NCBI RefSeq assembly: GCF_009857475.1
Contig: NZ_WWCJ01000003.1
Coordinates: forward strand, 308,889 to 372,888
DNA length: 64,000 nucleotides
Direction of reading: 5' to 3'
Source: Pseudoduganella guangdongensis
Lineage (GTDB): Bacteria > Pseudomonadota > Gammaproteobacteria > Burkholderiales > Burkholderiaceae_D
Of this stretch, positions 27,275-35,794 are shown in pieces; the first letter of the stretch is position 1, and every line of letters starts with the position of its first letter. The notes beneath the pieces are model-generated. The model made no database searches. It had not been told where the DNA came from and was given only the letters and a program-made list of their open reading frames with translations. The translations under genes were made by a program, and so were the position numbers.

Positions 27275-29065
27275 ATGAGCTATCAAGCCCCAATGAAAGA
27301 TATGCTGTTCGTGATGAACGAACTGGCCAACCTGGAAGGCGTGTCCGCGCTGCCAGGCTGCGAAGATGCAAACGCGGAAACCGCGGAAGCCGTGCTGGAA
27401 GAAAACGCGAAGTTCGTGAGCGGCGTGATCGCCCCGCTGAACCACGCCGGCGACAAAGAGCCGAGCTTCTGGCACGACGGCAAGGTCACTACCTCGAAAG
27501 GCTTCAAGGAAGCCTTCAAACAGTTCGCGGAAGCCGGCTGGCAAGGCCTGCAGCACCCGACCGACTTCGGCGGCCAGGGCCTGCCCAAGCTGATCGGCAC
27601 CCCATGCGTGGAAATGCTGCACGGCGCGAACCTGTCGTTCGCGCTGGTGGCGCTGCTGTCCGACGGCGCCATCGAGGCGCTGATGACCGCCGGTTCCGAT
27701 GAGCAGAAGGCGACCTACCTGGAGCCGCTGGTGACCGGCAAATGGACCGGCACCATGAACCTGACCGAGCCGCAAGCCGGCTCCGACCTGGCCGCAGTGC
27801 GCAGCCGCGCCGTGCCGCAGGGCGATGGCACCTATAAGGTATTCGGCACCAAGATCTTCATCACCTACGGTGAGCACGACATGGCCGAGAACATCATCCA
27901 CCTGGTGCTGGCGCGTACTCCCGACGCGCCGCCGGGCGTGAAAGGCATCTCGCTGTTTATCGTGCCGAAGTTCATGGTCAACGCCGACGGCTCGCTGGGT
28001 GCGCGCAACGACGCGCATTGCGTATCGATTGAACACAAGCTGGGCATCAAGGCCTCGCCGACCGCCGTGCTGCAGTTCGGCGACAACGGCGGCGCCGTGG
28101 GCTACCTGGTGGGCGAAGAGAACCGCGGCCTGGAGTACATGTTCATCATGATGAACGCGGCCCGTTTCGGCGTCGGCATGCAGGGCGTTGGCCTGGCGGA
28201 AAACGCCTACCAGCAGGCCGTGGCCTTCGCCAAGGACCGCGTGCAGTCGCGCGACCTGAACGGCTCGCCGGCCGGCGTGGCGATCATCCACCACCCGGAC
28301 GTGCGCCGCATGCTGATGTCGATGCGTGCCCAGACCGAAGCGGCGCGTGCGCTGGCCTACGTGGCGGCCGGCATCCACGACGTGGCGCATCACCACGCCG
28401 ACGCCGAGGTGCGCGCGCATAACCAGGCGGTGTACGAGTACCTGGTGCCGATCGTCAAGGGCTGGTCGACCGAGATGTCTGAAAACGTCGCGCGCGACGG
28501 CGTGCAAGTACACGGCGGCATGGGCTTCATCGAGGAAACCGGTGCGGCGCAGCACTACCGCGACGCCAAGATCCTGACCATTTATGAAGGCACCACCGCG
28601 ATCCAGGCCAATGACCTGATCGGCCGCAAGACCGTGCGCGACGGCGGCGCGCTGGCCAAGTCGCTGGTGGCGCAGGTGCGCGCCACCGCAGGCGAACTGG
28701 CGCAAGTGAACTCGCCGGAATTCGCGGCAATCCGCAAGCACCTGGAGCGGGGTGCGGACGACCTGGAAGCGGTGATCGACTTCGTGGTCAACCACGTCAA
28801 GTCCGACATCAAGTGCGTGTTCGCCGGTTCCGTGCTGTACCTGAAGCTGGCCGGCATTGTGCTGGGCGGCTGGCAGATGGGCCGCGCGGCGCTGGTAGCG
28901 CAGAAGAAACTGGCTGCTGGCGAAGGCGACGCAGCCTTCTACCACGCCAAGATCGTGACCGCGCGCTTCTTCGCGGACCACATCCTGTCCGGTTCCAGCG
29001 GCATGCGCGCCGCCATCGTCGACGGCAGCGCCGGCGTGCTGGGCCTGGAAGTCGAGCAGTTCTAA
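27275..29065 (+). CDS. Acyl-CoA dehydrogenase with C-terminal extension (FadE/DmdC-like)
   Basis: A 596-residue flavoenzyme, longer than the classic 380-400 residue type, of the group that includes AcdA-like and methylmercaptopropionyl-CoA dehydrogenases. Signatures are MNLTEPQAGSDLAAVRSRA for FAD binding, GIKASPTAVLQFG, and the catalytic Glu within KILTIYEGTTAIQANDLIGRK. The C-terminal 150 residues form the extra helical domain. ATG 27275 is chosen for the GGAGAGG ribosome binding site. The likely role is beta-oxidation, with electrons passed to the upstream EtfAB. Chain-length preference cannot be inferred. Confidence 0.9.
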   Translation: MSYQAPMKDMLFVMNELANLEGVSALPGCEDANAETAEAVLEENAKFVSGVIAPLNHAGDKEPSFWHDGKVTTSKGFKEAFKQFAEAGWQGLQHPTDFGGQGLPKLIGTPCVEMLHGANLSFALVALLSDGAIEALMTAGSDEQKATYLEPLVTGKWTGTMNLTEPQAGSDLAAVRSRAVPQGDGTYKVFGTKIFITYGEHDMAENIIHLVLARTPDAPPGVKGISLFIVPKFMVNADGSLGARNDAHCVSIEHKLGIKASPTAVLQFGDNGGAVGYLVGEENRGLEYMFIMMNAARFGVGMQGVGLAENAYQQAVAFAKDRVQSRDLNGSPAGVAIIHHPDVRRMLMSMRAQTEAARALAYVAAGIHDVAHHHADAEVRAHNQAVYEYLVPIVKGWSTEMSENVARDGVQVHGGMGFIEETGAAQHYRDAKILTIYEGTTAIQANDLIGRKTVRDGGALAKSLVAQVRATAGELAQVNSPEFAAIRKHLERGADDLEAVIDFVVNHVKSDIKCVFAGSVLYLKLAGIVLGGWQMGRAALVAQKKLAAGEGDAAFYHAKIVTARFFADHILSGSSGMRAAIVDGSAGVLGLEVEQF

Positions 29066-29116
29066 ACCGGTAGTGCGGTGTCTGACCCAGCGGGTCAGAC
29101 ACCGGTTTGCCGGTTT
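29064..29116. repeat. Palindromic repeat, family A copy 2
   Basis: Core GGTGTCTGACCC/GGGTCAGACACC around AGC, with outer AAACCGG/CCGGTTT arms. It is the reverse-complement copy of the repeat at 221-266, also between convergent genes. It encodes the last residues and the TGA stop of ada, and its edge overlaps the TAA stop of the acyl-CoA dehydrogenase. Confidence 0.8.
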
Positions 29117-30153
29117 TGCCCCTCACGCGCCAGAAGCCACTCCTTGCGCGCCAATCCCCCGCCATACCCCGTCAGCGATCCGTCCTTCCCGATGATCCGG
29201 TGGCAAGGAATGATGATCGCAATCCGGTTCGCCCCATTCGCCCCAGCCACCGCCCGCACCGAATTCGGCATGCCGATGCGCGAGGCCAGATCGGCATAGT
29301 GCGTCACCTCCCCAAACTCCATCGCCCTTAGGGCATCCCACACGCCGCGCTGGAAGGCGCTGCCTGGCGCGTCAAGCGCCACGCTGAACAAGCGGCGCTG
29401 GCCCGCGAAGTACTCGCCAATTTCCGCGACCGCCTGGCGCGTATGCGCGTTCTCGCCCGCCAGGATGCGCGCCCGGAAGGAGCGCTGCAGGTCGCGCAAC
29501 TCCGTCTCCAGCATGCGCCGGTCCGTGAACTCCAGCAGGCACACCCCGTTCTCGCTGGCGCAGACGAACATCGGCCCGAGGGGAGTCGGGAAACGGTGCA
29601 GCACCAGTTGCCGCGCCGGCTGGCTCGGCGCGGCCCCGGTCATCTTTTTGTAGGTATAGGCGAAGCCGCTCAGGGACTCGTAGCCGCTATCGAGCGCCAC
29701 GTCGGTCGCGTTGCGGCCCTCCTTCAACTCCGCCATCGCCAGGTTAATGCGCAGCATGCGCTGGTAGGCCTGGAAGCTGAAACCGTGATGCTTCTGGAAC
29801 CAACGCCGCACCAGCTCCGGGCTGATCCCCAGTTCGCGCAGCTCGCCGTCCTGGATGCGGCGCTTTGGCTGCTCGCGCACCAGGGCCACCGCGCGCGCCA
29901 CCTGCGGCGGCACGTCCGGCGCGTTCTCAGTCGGGCGGCACACTTTGCAGGGACGGAAACCCAGGGCCAGCGGCTCCTTGATGTCGGTGAAGAAGTCGAC
30001 GTTTTCCGCTTTCGGCTTGCGCGCCCGGCAGGTGGGCAGGCAGAAGATGCCGGTGGTGCGCACCGCCGCGTAGAAGGCTCCCACATGTGCGGCCGAGCGC
30101 ACAACCAGGGCCTGATAGCAGCGTTGGATATCGGCCGGATCAGTGAATTTCAT
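29095..30153 (-). CDS. ada: Ada: methylphosphotriester/O6-methylguanine DNA methyltransferase and activator
   Basis: A 352-residue fusion. The zinc site that takes the phosphotriester methyl group is C38, C42, C69 and C72, the same numbers as in E. coli Ada. An AraC-type HTH follows (LGISPELVRRWFQKHHGF, then NATDVALDSGYESLSGFAYTYKKMTG). The C-terminal Ogt domain has the active-site C317 in IIPCHRIIG. Methylated Ada activates its own promoter by family. The start ATG 30153 lies inside the preceding PEP-mutase-like gene (14-bp overlap), so the two are co-translated. The final residues QNRQTGV come from the family A palindrome. Confidence 0.93.
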   Translation of the reverse strand: MKFTDPADIQRCYQALVVRSAAHVGAFYAAVRTTGIFCLPTCRARKPKAENVDFFTDIKEPLALGFRPCKVCRPTENAPDVPPQVARAVALVREQPKRRIQDGELRELGISPELVRRWFQKHHGFSFQAYQRMLRINLAMAELKEGRNATDVALDSGYESLSGFAYTYKKMTGAAPSQPARQLVLHRFPTPLGPMFVCASENGVCLLEFTDRRMLETELRDLQRSFRARILAGENAHTRQAVAEIGEYFAGQRRLFSVALDAPGSAFQRGVWDALRAMEFGEVTHYADLASRIGMPNSVRAVAGANGANRIAIIIPCHRIIGKDGSLTGYGGGLARKEWLLAREGQNRQTGV

Positions 30154-30892
30154 CGGAGAACAATGGCGCAAAAGAGTGTTGGCTGCGGATGGCGCAGAGC
30201 ACTTCCTGCAAGCGCGCCGTCGCGGCGCCATGCACGAAGTTGCCCATGCTGATACGGCGCACGCCCAACTGCGCCAGCATGGCGAAATCCGGCAAGCCTG
30301 GCATGCATAGCACGTTCAGTGCACATGGGATTGTACCCGCCACCTCGCGGATATCGCCGGGCGCGGTCATGCACGGCGCGAAGAGCCCATCGGCCCCGGC
30401 GGCGGCATATTGGCGGCCGCGCGCGATCGTCTCCGGCAGGGCATCGGCGCGGGCCAGCAGATAGGCGTCGGTGCGCGCGTTGAGGAACAGGCCTGGGAAA
30501 GCGCCGCGCAGGGCTGCCAGGCGCCCGGCCAGTTCACCGGCCGGCAGCAGTTCGCGCCGCCCGGCGACGCTGCGGCTGTCCTCGATATTGATGCCGGCCA
30601 CACCCAGCTCCACCAGGCGCGCGACATTGGCCACGACTTGCGCCGTGTCCGCGCCGTAGCCGGCCTCGATATCGACACTCAGCGGCAGGGCGCTGCTGGC
30701 GCGGATGCGGCGCACGATCAACAGCATTTCCTCGAACGGCATTTGTTCGCCGTCGTCATAGCCCAGCATGGCCGCGATGGCCGCGCTGGAAGTGCCGATG
30801 GCGTGGTAGCCCGCCTCACGGGCCGCGATGGCGCTGGGCACGTCCCAGGCATTCGCCAGCAGGAGCGGGGTAGGGGAGAAGAATGGAGACAT
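30140..30892 (-). CDS. Isocitrate lyase/PEP mutase superfamily protein
   Basis: A 250-residue TIM-barrel protein. The start ATG 30892 gives the conserved LLANAWDVPSAIAAREAGYHAIGTSSAA. The metal site is suggested by SVDIEAGYG and INIEDS, and NARTDAYLL is a typical family stretch. The catalytic KKCGH loop of isocitrate lyase is missing, so it belongs to the PEPM/oxaloacetate-hydrolase-like side of the superfamily. The reaction is unknown. It overlaps ada by 14 bp and shares its transcript, a pairing worth noting. Confidence 0.8.
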   Translation of the reverse strand: MSPFFSPTPLLLANAWDVPSAIAAREAGYHAIGTSSAAIAAMLGYDDGEQMPFEEMLLIVRRIRASSALPLSVDIEAGYGADTAQVVANVARLVELGVAGINIEDSRSVAGRRELLPAGELAGRLAALRGAFPGLFLNARTDAYLLARADALPETIARGRQYAAAGADGLFAPCMTAPGDIREVAGTIPCALNVLCMPGLPDFAMLAQLGVRRISMGNFVHGAATARLQEVLCAIRSQHSFAPLFSDEIH

Positions 30893-30969
30893 GTGGTATT
30901 CCGGTTGCGAGTGGGGATGGCAGGAGCTTAGCGGTGCTCCCGCCCGCGCCACAACCGAAAAACAGACGA

Positions 30970-31896
30970 CTATTTTTTCACCTGCGCGGGCAGTGTGCCA
31001 TTGGCGCGCAGCTGCCCGATTTCGTAGTCGCCATCGTCCATCAGGCGCGCGCCGCCTGGCATCCAGCCCCGGCCGAGCGTACGGCCCAGCGACAGCAGCA
31101 TGCTTTGCCCGGCCGCCTTGCGCACCGGCTCCAGCGTGTACACCGGGTCGGCATAGGCCTCGGCCGGTGTGATGATTTTCCAGCCCATGTCCTTCGCCTG
31201 CGCCAGCACATCATCCAGCCACATGGCGTTGATCAGGTTATGGTGCAGCAGCATCACTTGCGCGATATCGCGGCCTTGCAGGGTGTGCGAAAGCTCGCGG
31301 TAGGCCAGCATGCGCTGCTTGATGTGGGCCAGGTAGGCGCTGCGAATGGCGCTGACGTCCGCCTTGGGGTTCTGCGTCAGCACCTCTTCCAGCGCCTCGT
31401 TCAGGCGCCAGTCGCTGGTGTCGATGGAAACGTGCGCATTGCGATAGCCTTTTTCACGCAGGAAGCTGCGCATCCCCTCGATTTTTTCCGGCGTATTGCC
31501 CTCGCGCAGATAGGTGAAGCGCAGCCACTTCTGGTAGCCGGGCAAGGTGCTGATCAAGCGATCGCACGCCAGTACTTCTTTCTGATATTCCGCCAGGCTG
31601 ACCTTCTCCAGGTCAGGGTGGGTCACGGTATGATTGCCGATGGCATGACCGGCCTTGCTCCACGCCTGCAGCAGCGGCAAGCCCGGCGCGGTATCGGCGC
31701 CAAAGCCGGAGGTCACAAACAAGGCAGCTTGCACACGGTGCTTCGCCAATGCGGCCAGCATAGCCTGGTTGCGCTCCAGTGCGGACAGGCGCGGCGTGGC
31801 GGCGAGGTTCGGCCCGTCATCGATGGTGATCGCCAACGTTTGCGCCTGCGCCAGCGATACCGCCAGCGCGGCGGCCAGTGCTGCTATCAACTTCAT
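30970..31896 (-). CDS. Exported polysaccharide deacetylase (NodB domain)
   Basis: A 308-residue protein with an N-terminal signal peptide ending AQAQ (residues 1-19). The NodB motif 1 TIDDGPN has the catalytic and metal-binding Asp pair at 26-27. Motif 2, GNHTVTHPDL, supplies two metal-binding His. The rest is a longer insert than in simple chitin deacetylases. It is expected to de-N-acetylate or hydrolyse a periplasmic or outer glycan. It precedes the PEP-mutase-like gene by 77 bp on the same strand. Confidence 0.85.
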   Translation of the reverse strand: MKLIAALAAALAVSLAQAQTLAITIDDGPNLAATPRLSALERNQAMLAALAKHRVQAALFVTSGFGADTAPGLPLLQAWSKAGHAIGNHTVTHPDLEKVSLAEYQKEVLACDRLISTLPGYQKWLRFTYLREGNTPEKIEGMRSFLREKGYRNAHVSIDTSDWRLNEALEEVLTQNPKADVSAIRSAYLAHIKQRMLAYRELSHTLQGRDIAQVMLLHHNLINAMWLDDVLAQAKDMGWKIITPAEAYADPVYTLEPVRKAAGQSMLLSLGRTLGRGWMPGGARLMDDGDYEIGQLRANGTLPAQVKK

Positions 31897-31979
31897 TCAA
31901 TCTCCTAAATGTACATCCATGCGCGGCTGCGCCGGAGGCGTTGTATATTAACTAAAAACTCACGCTCAGGAGATGATAA

Positions 31980-32603
31980 ATGGACGCATCCACGCTGCTG
32001 CTGTTCGTGCTCGCCTGCTTTGCGCTCAATATGGCGCCGGGGCCGAACAACCTGCTTTCCGTCAGCAATGCCACGCGCTACGGCTTTCGCCGTTCCTGTC
32101 TGGCCGGCGCCGGACGGCTCCTCGCGTTCGCGGGCATGATTGCGCTGGCTTCCGCCGGACTGGCAGCGGTGCTGCACACTTCGGAACTGCTGTTCTACGG
32201 GATCAAGACCGCCGGCGCGATTTACCTGTTCTACCTGGCGTGGCAGCTGTGGCGCGCGCAACCGGCTGAGGGCGCGCAAGGCGGCGCAGCGCCGACGGCA
32301 AGCTGGCTGCAGCTGGCGCGACAGGAGTTCCTGGTGGCTGCCGGCAACCCGAAAGCGATTCTCATCTTCACCGCCTTTTTGCCGCAATTCGTCGACCCCG
32401 CTGGCGCGGTGGGCGCGCAGTTCTTTGTGCTGGGCGCACTGTTCTTGCTGTTGGAAGTGCTGGCGTTGGCAGCGTATGCCTGGATGGGCGCGCGCATGCA
32501 GCGCTGGTTCGCGCAGCCGCGTGGCAAACGAGTGTTCAATCGGACTTGCGCCGGCCTGCTGGCCGGCGCGGGGATGGGTTTGCTACTGTCGCGCAGGACT
32601 TAG
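31980..32603 (+). CDS. LysE/RhtB family amino acid exporter
   Basis: A 207-residue inner-membrane protein with about six hydrophobic segments. The opening LNMAPGPNNLLSVSNATRYGFRRS and FLVAAGNPKAILIFTAFLPQFV are hallmarks of the family (the Pro-Gly-Pro region and the Asn-Pro-Lys loop). It likely exports an amino acid or homoserine-lactone-like compound; the substrate is unknown. An AGGAG ribosome binding site precedes the ATG. It is divergent from the deacetylase, and its stop overlaps by 4 bp with the stop of the convergent glycine-zipper gene. Confidence 0.87.
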   Translation: MDASTLLLFVLACFALNMAPGPNNLLSVSNATRYGFRRSCLAGAGRLLAFAGMIALASAGLAAVLHTSELLFYGIKTAGAIYLFYLAWQLWRAQPAEGAQGGAAPTASWLQLARQEFLVAAGNPKAILIFTAFLPQFVDPAGAVGAQFFVLGALFLLLEVLALAAYAWMGARMQRWFAQPRGKRVFNRTCAGLLAGAGMGLLLSRRT

Positions 32604-33010
32604 ATGCGGTTCAACTGACCGTTGCTGCGCTTGACCTTGTCGCCATTGCGCAGGTTCGGGTCTTGCTTCAGTACGACGTTGCCGGTTTTGCCGGTTTCAT
32701 ACTTGACGGTCACGTGCCATTCCTTGACCTTGTTCATCTTGCCTTCGATATGCTTGCCGGCATAGGCGCCGCCGGCAGCGCCGGCCACGGTGGCGATGGT
32801 CTTGCCGCTGCCGCTGCCGACCTGGTTGCCCAGCAGGGCGCCGGCCACGCCGCCAGCGATCATGCCGGTCGCGCCGCCTTCGCCATCTTTCTCAACGACT
32901 TTGACTGCGGTCACGGTGCCGCATTCAGCGCATACTTTTTTCGGTTGCGCGTGAGCGCCGGTAACCGTTACAGCCAGGATGGCTGGCAAGAGGAATTTAG
33001 TTAATTTCAT
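32600..33010 (-). CDS. Glycine-zipper 2TM envelope protein, SlyB-like
   Basis: A 136-residue protein with a signal peptide (MKLTKFLLPAILAVTVTGAHA). The central glycine zipper (GGATGMIAGGVAGALLGNQVGSG) forms the two-helix membrane element of the Rick17kDa/SlyB group. A C-terminal beta-like segment follows (WHVTVKYETGKTG and KQDPNLRNGDKVK). No lipobox Cys is at the signal cleavage site, so it is probably not a lipoprotein despite the family's name. It may stabilise the envelope. Confidence 0.82.
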   Translation of the reverse strand: MKLTKFLLPAILAVTVTGAHAQPKKVCAECGTVTAVKVVEKDGEGGATGMIAGGVAGALLGNQVGSGSGKTIATVAGAAGGAYAGKHIEGKMNKVKEWHVTVKYETGKTGNVVLKQDPNLRNGDKVKRSNGQLNRI

Positions 33011-33100
33011 TGTGTGCTCCAAAAACGGTTGTGGTGACTGGAAGTATAGGTCAACAGTTTCCGAATGGAATGCATAATTGTGACAAGACGTTGCGGTAGA

Positions 33101-33517
33101 TCAGCCGTAGGCGCCGCCAGTGTAGAGCAGGTCGAACAGGCGGGCGAGGGCGCCGATCAGGCTGAAGGCGCCGACCATCAGGGTGGCGACCAGGAGCACG
33201 GCCAGCGGCCATTTGGAATTGCTTGGCTTGCCGCTGCCGGGGTTGAAGGTGGCGTCCCATTTTTCATCGGGCATCAGGCCGAGGACGAGGGCTTCGAGGA
33301 AGCCGATCAGGATCGACAGGATCAGCGGCAGCAGCAGGAAGTAGGGATCGGCTTTCGGCCAGACCGAGAATACGGCAGCCACTCCCAGTAGGCTGGCGGC
33401 GTGCAGCCAGCCCCATTTGTCGCCCAGGCCGCGCAGGTAGAAGCGGTGCAGGCCCAGGCCGCCGGTGACGGCGGCGAGCAGGGTGGCGAAGGTTTTGTTT
33501 TTGTGTAAAACAGACAT
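33101..33517 (-). CDS. TM2-domain-like small membrane protein
   Basis: A 138-residue protein with the TM2 signature KNKTFATLLAAVTGGLGLHRFYLRGLGDKWGWLH, in which a Gly-x-x-x-His-Arg-Phe-Tyr turn separates two helices. It continues with two more hydrophobic stretches (PYFLLLPLILSILIGFLEAL and LLVATLMVGAFSLIGALAR). The start ATG 33517 (MSVLHKN) is chosen at the domain edge. The function is unknown. Confidence 0.72.
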   Translation of the reverse strand: MSVLHKNKTFATLLAAVTGGLGLHRFYLRGLGDKWGWLHAASLLGVAAVFSVWPKADPYFLLLPLILSILIGFLEALVLGLMPDEKWDATFNPGSGKPSNSKWPLAVLLVATLMVGAFSLIGALARLFDLLYTGGAYG

Positions 33518-33632
33518 GATTGCCGCCGGGAAGTCCGAAAAACCGGCAGTATCGCACAACAAAGCTGTTGCCGCCGAGCCTGGAACGGGGGATAATCACG
33601 GACTGTCCAAATCCCCACCAATTTGATTAATC

Positions 33633-33662
33633 TTGCCGGTCGGAGTGAAAGCGCGCTATAAT
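33633..33662 (+). promoter_or_regulatory. rpsP operon promoter
   Basis: TTGCCG and a perfect TATAAT are separated by 18 bp. It lies 41 bp upstream of rpsP and is the likely sigma-70 promoter for rpsP-rimM-trmD. Confidence 0.7.
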
Positions 33663-33703
33663 TTGCGGCTTTATCCGACTCAGCACTCTTTTTTGGAAAT
33701 ATT

Positions 33704-33949
33704 ATGGTCGTTATTCGTTTAGCTCGTGGTGGCGCCAAGAAGCGTCCTTTCTACAACATCGTTGCAACCGATTCCCGCAATCGTCGTGACGGCCGTTTCG
33801 TAGAACGTATCGGCTTCTTCAACCCAATGGCTACCGGCCAAGCAGAAACCTTCCGTGTTGCTGCTGACCGTCTGGCTTACTGGCAAGGCGTTGGCGCACA
33901 GCTGTCCCCAGCTGTTGCCAAGCTGGTTGCAACCCAGAAAGCTGCTTAA
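33704..33949 (+). CDS. rpsP: 30S ribosomal protein S16
   Basis: An 81-residue protein with the full S16 sequence pattern: [34 protein letters not shown] and [12 protein letters not shown]. It is an essential small-subunit assembly protein. It heads the conserved rpsP-rimM-trmD-rplS order, with 8 bp to rimM. Confidence 0.97.
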   Translation: MVVIRLARGGAKKRPFYNIVATDSRNRRDGRFVERIGFFNPMATGQAETFRVAADRLAYWQGVGAQLSPAVAKLVATQKAA

Positions 33950-33957
33950 TTTCAGCT

Positions 33958-34500
33958 TTGAGCAGCAAGACCGCATCTGGGGCGCAAGCCCCGGCTGACC
34001 TGGTTCAGGTCGGCTTTGTTTTCGGTGCTTATGGCATCACTGGCGGGGTCCGTGTCCGGCCCTTCAACTCCGAAGCAGATGCGCTGCTGCATGCCACCAC
34101 ATGGTGGCTTGATAAGCCAAGCCTGCGTGACGTAGAAGTCAAGCGGGCTAAGCTGCATGGTGGCGACGTTGTCACGACCATCGTCGGTATGACGGACCGC
34201 AATGAGGCGGAAGCACTGAAAGGTGCCGCAGTCTTTGTTTCGCGTGCCGATTTCCCGCAGCTGCAAGAGGATGAATACTACTGGGGCGACTTGCTCGGCC
34301 TGGCGGTAGAGAACCAGCAGGGCGAGAGCCTTGGCACGGTGGGCGACATGATGAGCAATGGACCTCAGTCCATCCTGCGCGTCGAGTACGAAGCCGATGG
34401 TAAGGCGCAGGAGCGCCTGATCCCGTTTGTAAGCCAGTTTGTTATCAAGGTGGACAAGGACGCGAAGAAAATCATCGTGGACTGGGGCCTGGATTACTAA
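33958..34500 (+). CDS. rimM: Ribosome maturation factor RimM
   Basis: A 180-residue two-domain protein. The N-terminal beta-barrel begins [22 protein letters not shown]. The second PRC-barrel has [22 protein letters not shown] and [12 protein letters not shown]. It binds S19 and aids 16S processing. A TTG start is used because no ATG or GTG precedes the domain after the rpsP stop. About 14 residues precede the first strand. Confidence 0.92.
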   Translation: MSSKTASGAQAPADLVQVGFVFGAYGITGGVRVRPFNSEADALLHATTWWLDKPSLRDVEVKRAKLHGGDVVTTIVGMTDRNEAEALKGAAVFVSRADFPQLQEDEYYWGDLLGLAVENQQGESLGTVGDMMSNGPQSILRVEYEADGKAQERLIPFVSQFVIKVDKDAKKIIVDWGLDY

Positions 34501-34514
34501 TCCGGAACCGCACA

Positions 34515-35261
34515 ATGCAATTCGACGTTATTTCCCTGTTTCCCGAGATGTTCGCTGCTTTGACGCAGTCCGGCGTGACCCGCCGTGCGTTCGAGCAGAA
34601 GCGCTGGGGCCTGTCGTTGTGGAATCCGCGCGATTTCACCACCGATAACCACCGCACCGTGGATGACCGCCCGTATGGCGGCGGTCCTGGAATGGTGATG
34701 CTGGCCAAGCCGCTGGAGGAAACGATCCAGGCTGCGAAACAGCGCCAGGTCGTGTCCGGCCTGCCGGCGCCGCGCGTGGTCTACATGTCGCCGCAAGGCA
34801 AGCAGCTGACCCACGAACGCGTGATGCAGTTGAAGCAGGAACCCGGCCTGGTCATCTTGTGCGGCCGGTATGAAGCAGTGGACCAGCGTTTGCTGGACCG
34901 TTGCGTGGATGAAGAAATCAGCCTCGGCGATTTCGTGCTGTCCGGCGGCGAGCTGCCTGCCATGGCCCTGATGGATGCCGTGGTGCGCCAACTGCCAGGC
35001 GTGCTGAATACCGATGCTTCGGCAGTCGAGGACTCGTTCGTCAACGGCTTGCTGGATTCGCCGCACTATACGCGGCCTGAGAATTACGAAGGCGTGAGCG
35101 TGCCCCCGGTCCTGATGGGCGGCAACCATGCTGAAATCGAGAAGTGGCGCCGTGAGCGCATGCTGGAAGCGACGGCGCGCAAGCGGCCCGACCTGCTGGT
35201 CAAGGCACGCGAGGCGGGCATGCTCTCGAAGAAGGACGAAAAGTTTCTGGCGGGTTTGTAA
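34515..35261 (+). CDS. trmD: tRNA (guanine-N1)-methyltransferase
   Basis: A 248-residue SPOUT enzyme that makes m1G37. Motifs are [63 protein letters not shown] (SAM knot) and [17 protein letters not shown]. Length and motifs are standard. It follows rimM by 14 bp. Confidence 0.96.
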   Translation: MQFDVISLFPEMFAALTQSGVTRRAFEQKRWGLSLWNPRDFTTDNHRTVDDRPYGGGPGMVMLAKPLEETIQAAKQRQVVSGLPAPRVVYMSPQGKQLTHERVMQLKQEPGLVILCGRYEAVDQRLLDRCVDEEISLGDFVLSGGELPAMALMDAVVRQLPGVLNTDASAVEDSFVNGLLDSPHYTRPENYEGVSVPPVLMGGNHAEIEKWRRERMLEATARKRPDLLVKAREAGMLSKKDEKFLAGL

Positions 35262-35278
35262 ACCCGCTGTTGTACCGT

Positions 35279-35297
35279 GGCAGGCATGTTGCCTGCC
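35279..35297 (+). other. Hairpin between trmD and rplS
   Basis: GGCAGGCA and TGCCTGCC are perfect arms around TGT, followed by GTGTTT. It lies 18 bp after the trmD stop. It may be a partial terminator or processing site that lets rplS be expressed at a different level. Confidence 0.5.
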
Positions 35298-35363
35298 GTG
35301 TTTAACCCCATCCTCTACCGGGCATCCTTGATGGCGCCGGCAAGATGGTTATAGGAGCATGAA

Positions 35364-35741
35364 ATGAACCTGATCCAGCAACTGGAACAAGAAGAAATCG
35401 CTCGCCTGGGCAAGAACATCCCTGAGTTCGCCCCTGGTGACACCGTGGTCGTTAACGTGAACGTAGTCGAAGGCACCCGCAAGCGCGCCCAGGCATACGA
35501 AGGCGTTGTGATCGCTCGCCGTAACCGTGGCCTGAACTCGAACTTCATCGTTCGTAAGATCTCGTCCGGCGAAGGCGTTGAGCGTACCTTCCAGCTGTAC
35601 TCCCCGCTGATCGCTTCGATCGAAGTGAAACGCCGCGGTGACGTACGTCGCGCCAAGCTGTACTACCTGCGCGAGCGTTCGGGCAAGTCCGCACGTATCA
35701 AGGAAAAACTGCCGAACCGCAAAGCGGCTCCAGCAGCGTAA
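35364..35741 (+). CDS. rplS: 50S ribosomal protein L19
   Basis: A 125-residue protein with the L19 hallmarks [46 protein letters not shown] and [19 protein letters not shown]. It sits at the subunit interface. The C-terminus is short and Ala-rich. A strong terminator ends the operon. Confidence 0.97.
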   Translation: MNLIQQLEQEEIARLGKNIPEFAPGDTVVVNVNVVEGTRKRAQAYEGVVIARRNRGLNSNFIVRKISSGEGVERTFQLYSPLIASIEVKRRGDVRRAKLYYLRERSGKSARIKEKLPNRKAAPAA

Positions 35742-35766
35742 TCGATACTTCGGTATTGGATTCGGA

Positions 35767-35794
35767 AAAGGGCGCCTTCGGGCGTCCTTTTTTT
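35767..35794 (+). terminator. rplS operon terminator
   Basis: AAAGGGCGCC and GGCGTCCTTT pair around TTCG with one G-T pair and a run of T. The convergent Rpn remnant has its TAA stop at 35793-35795 at the end of this T-run. Confidence 0.88.
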
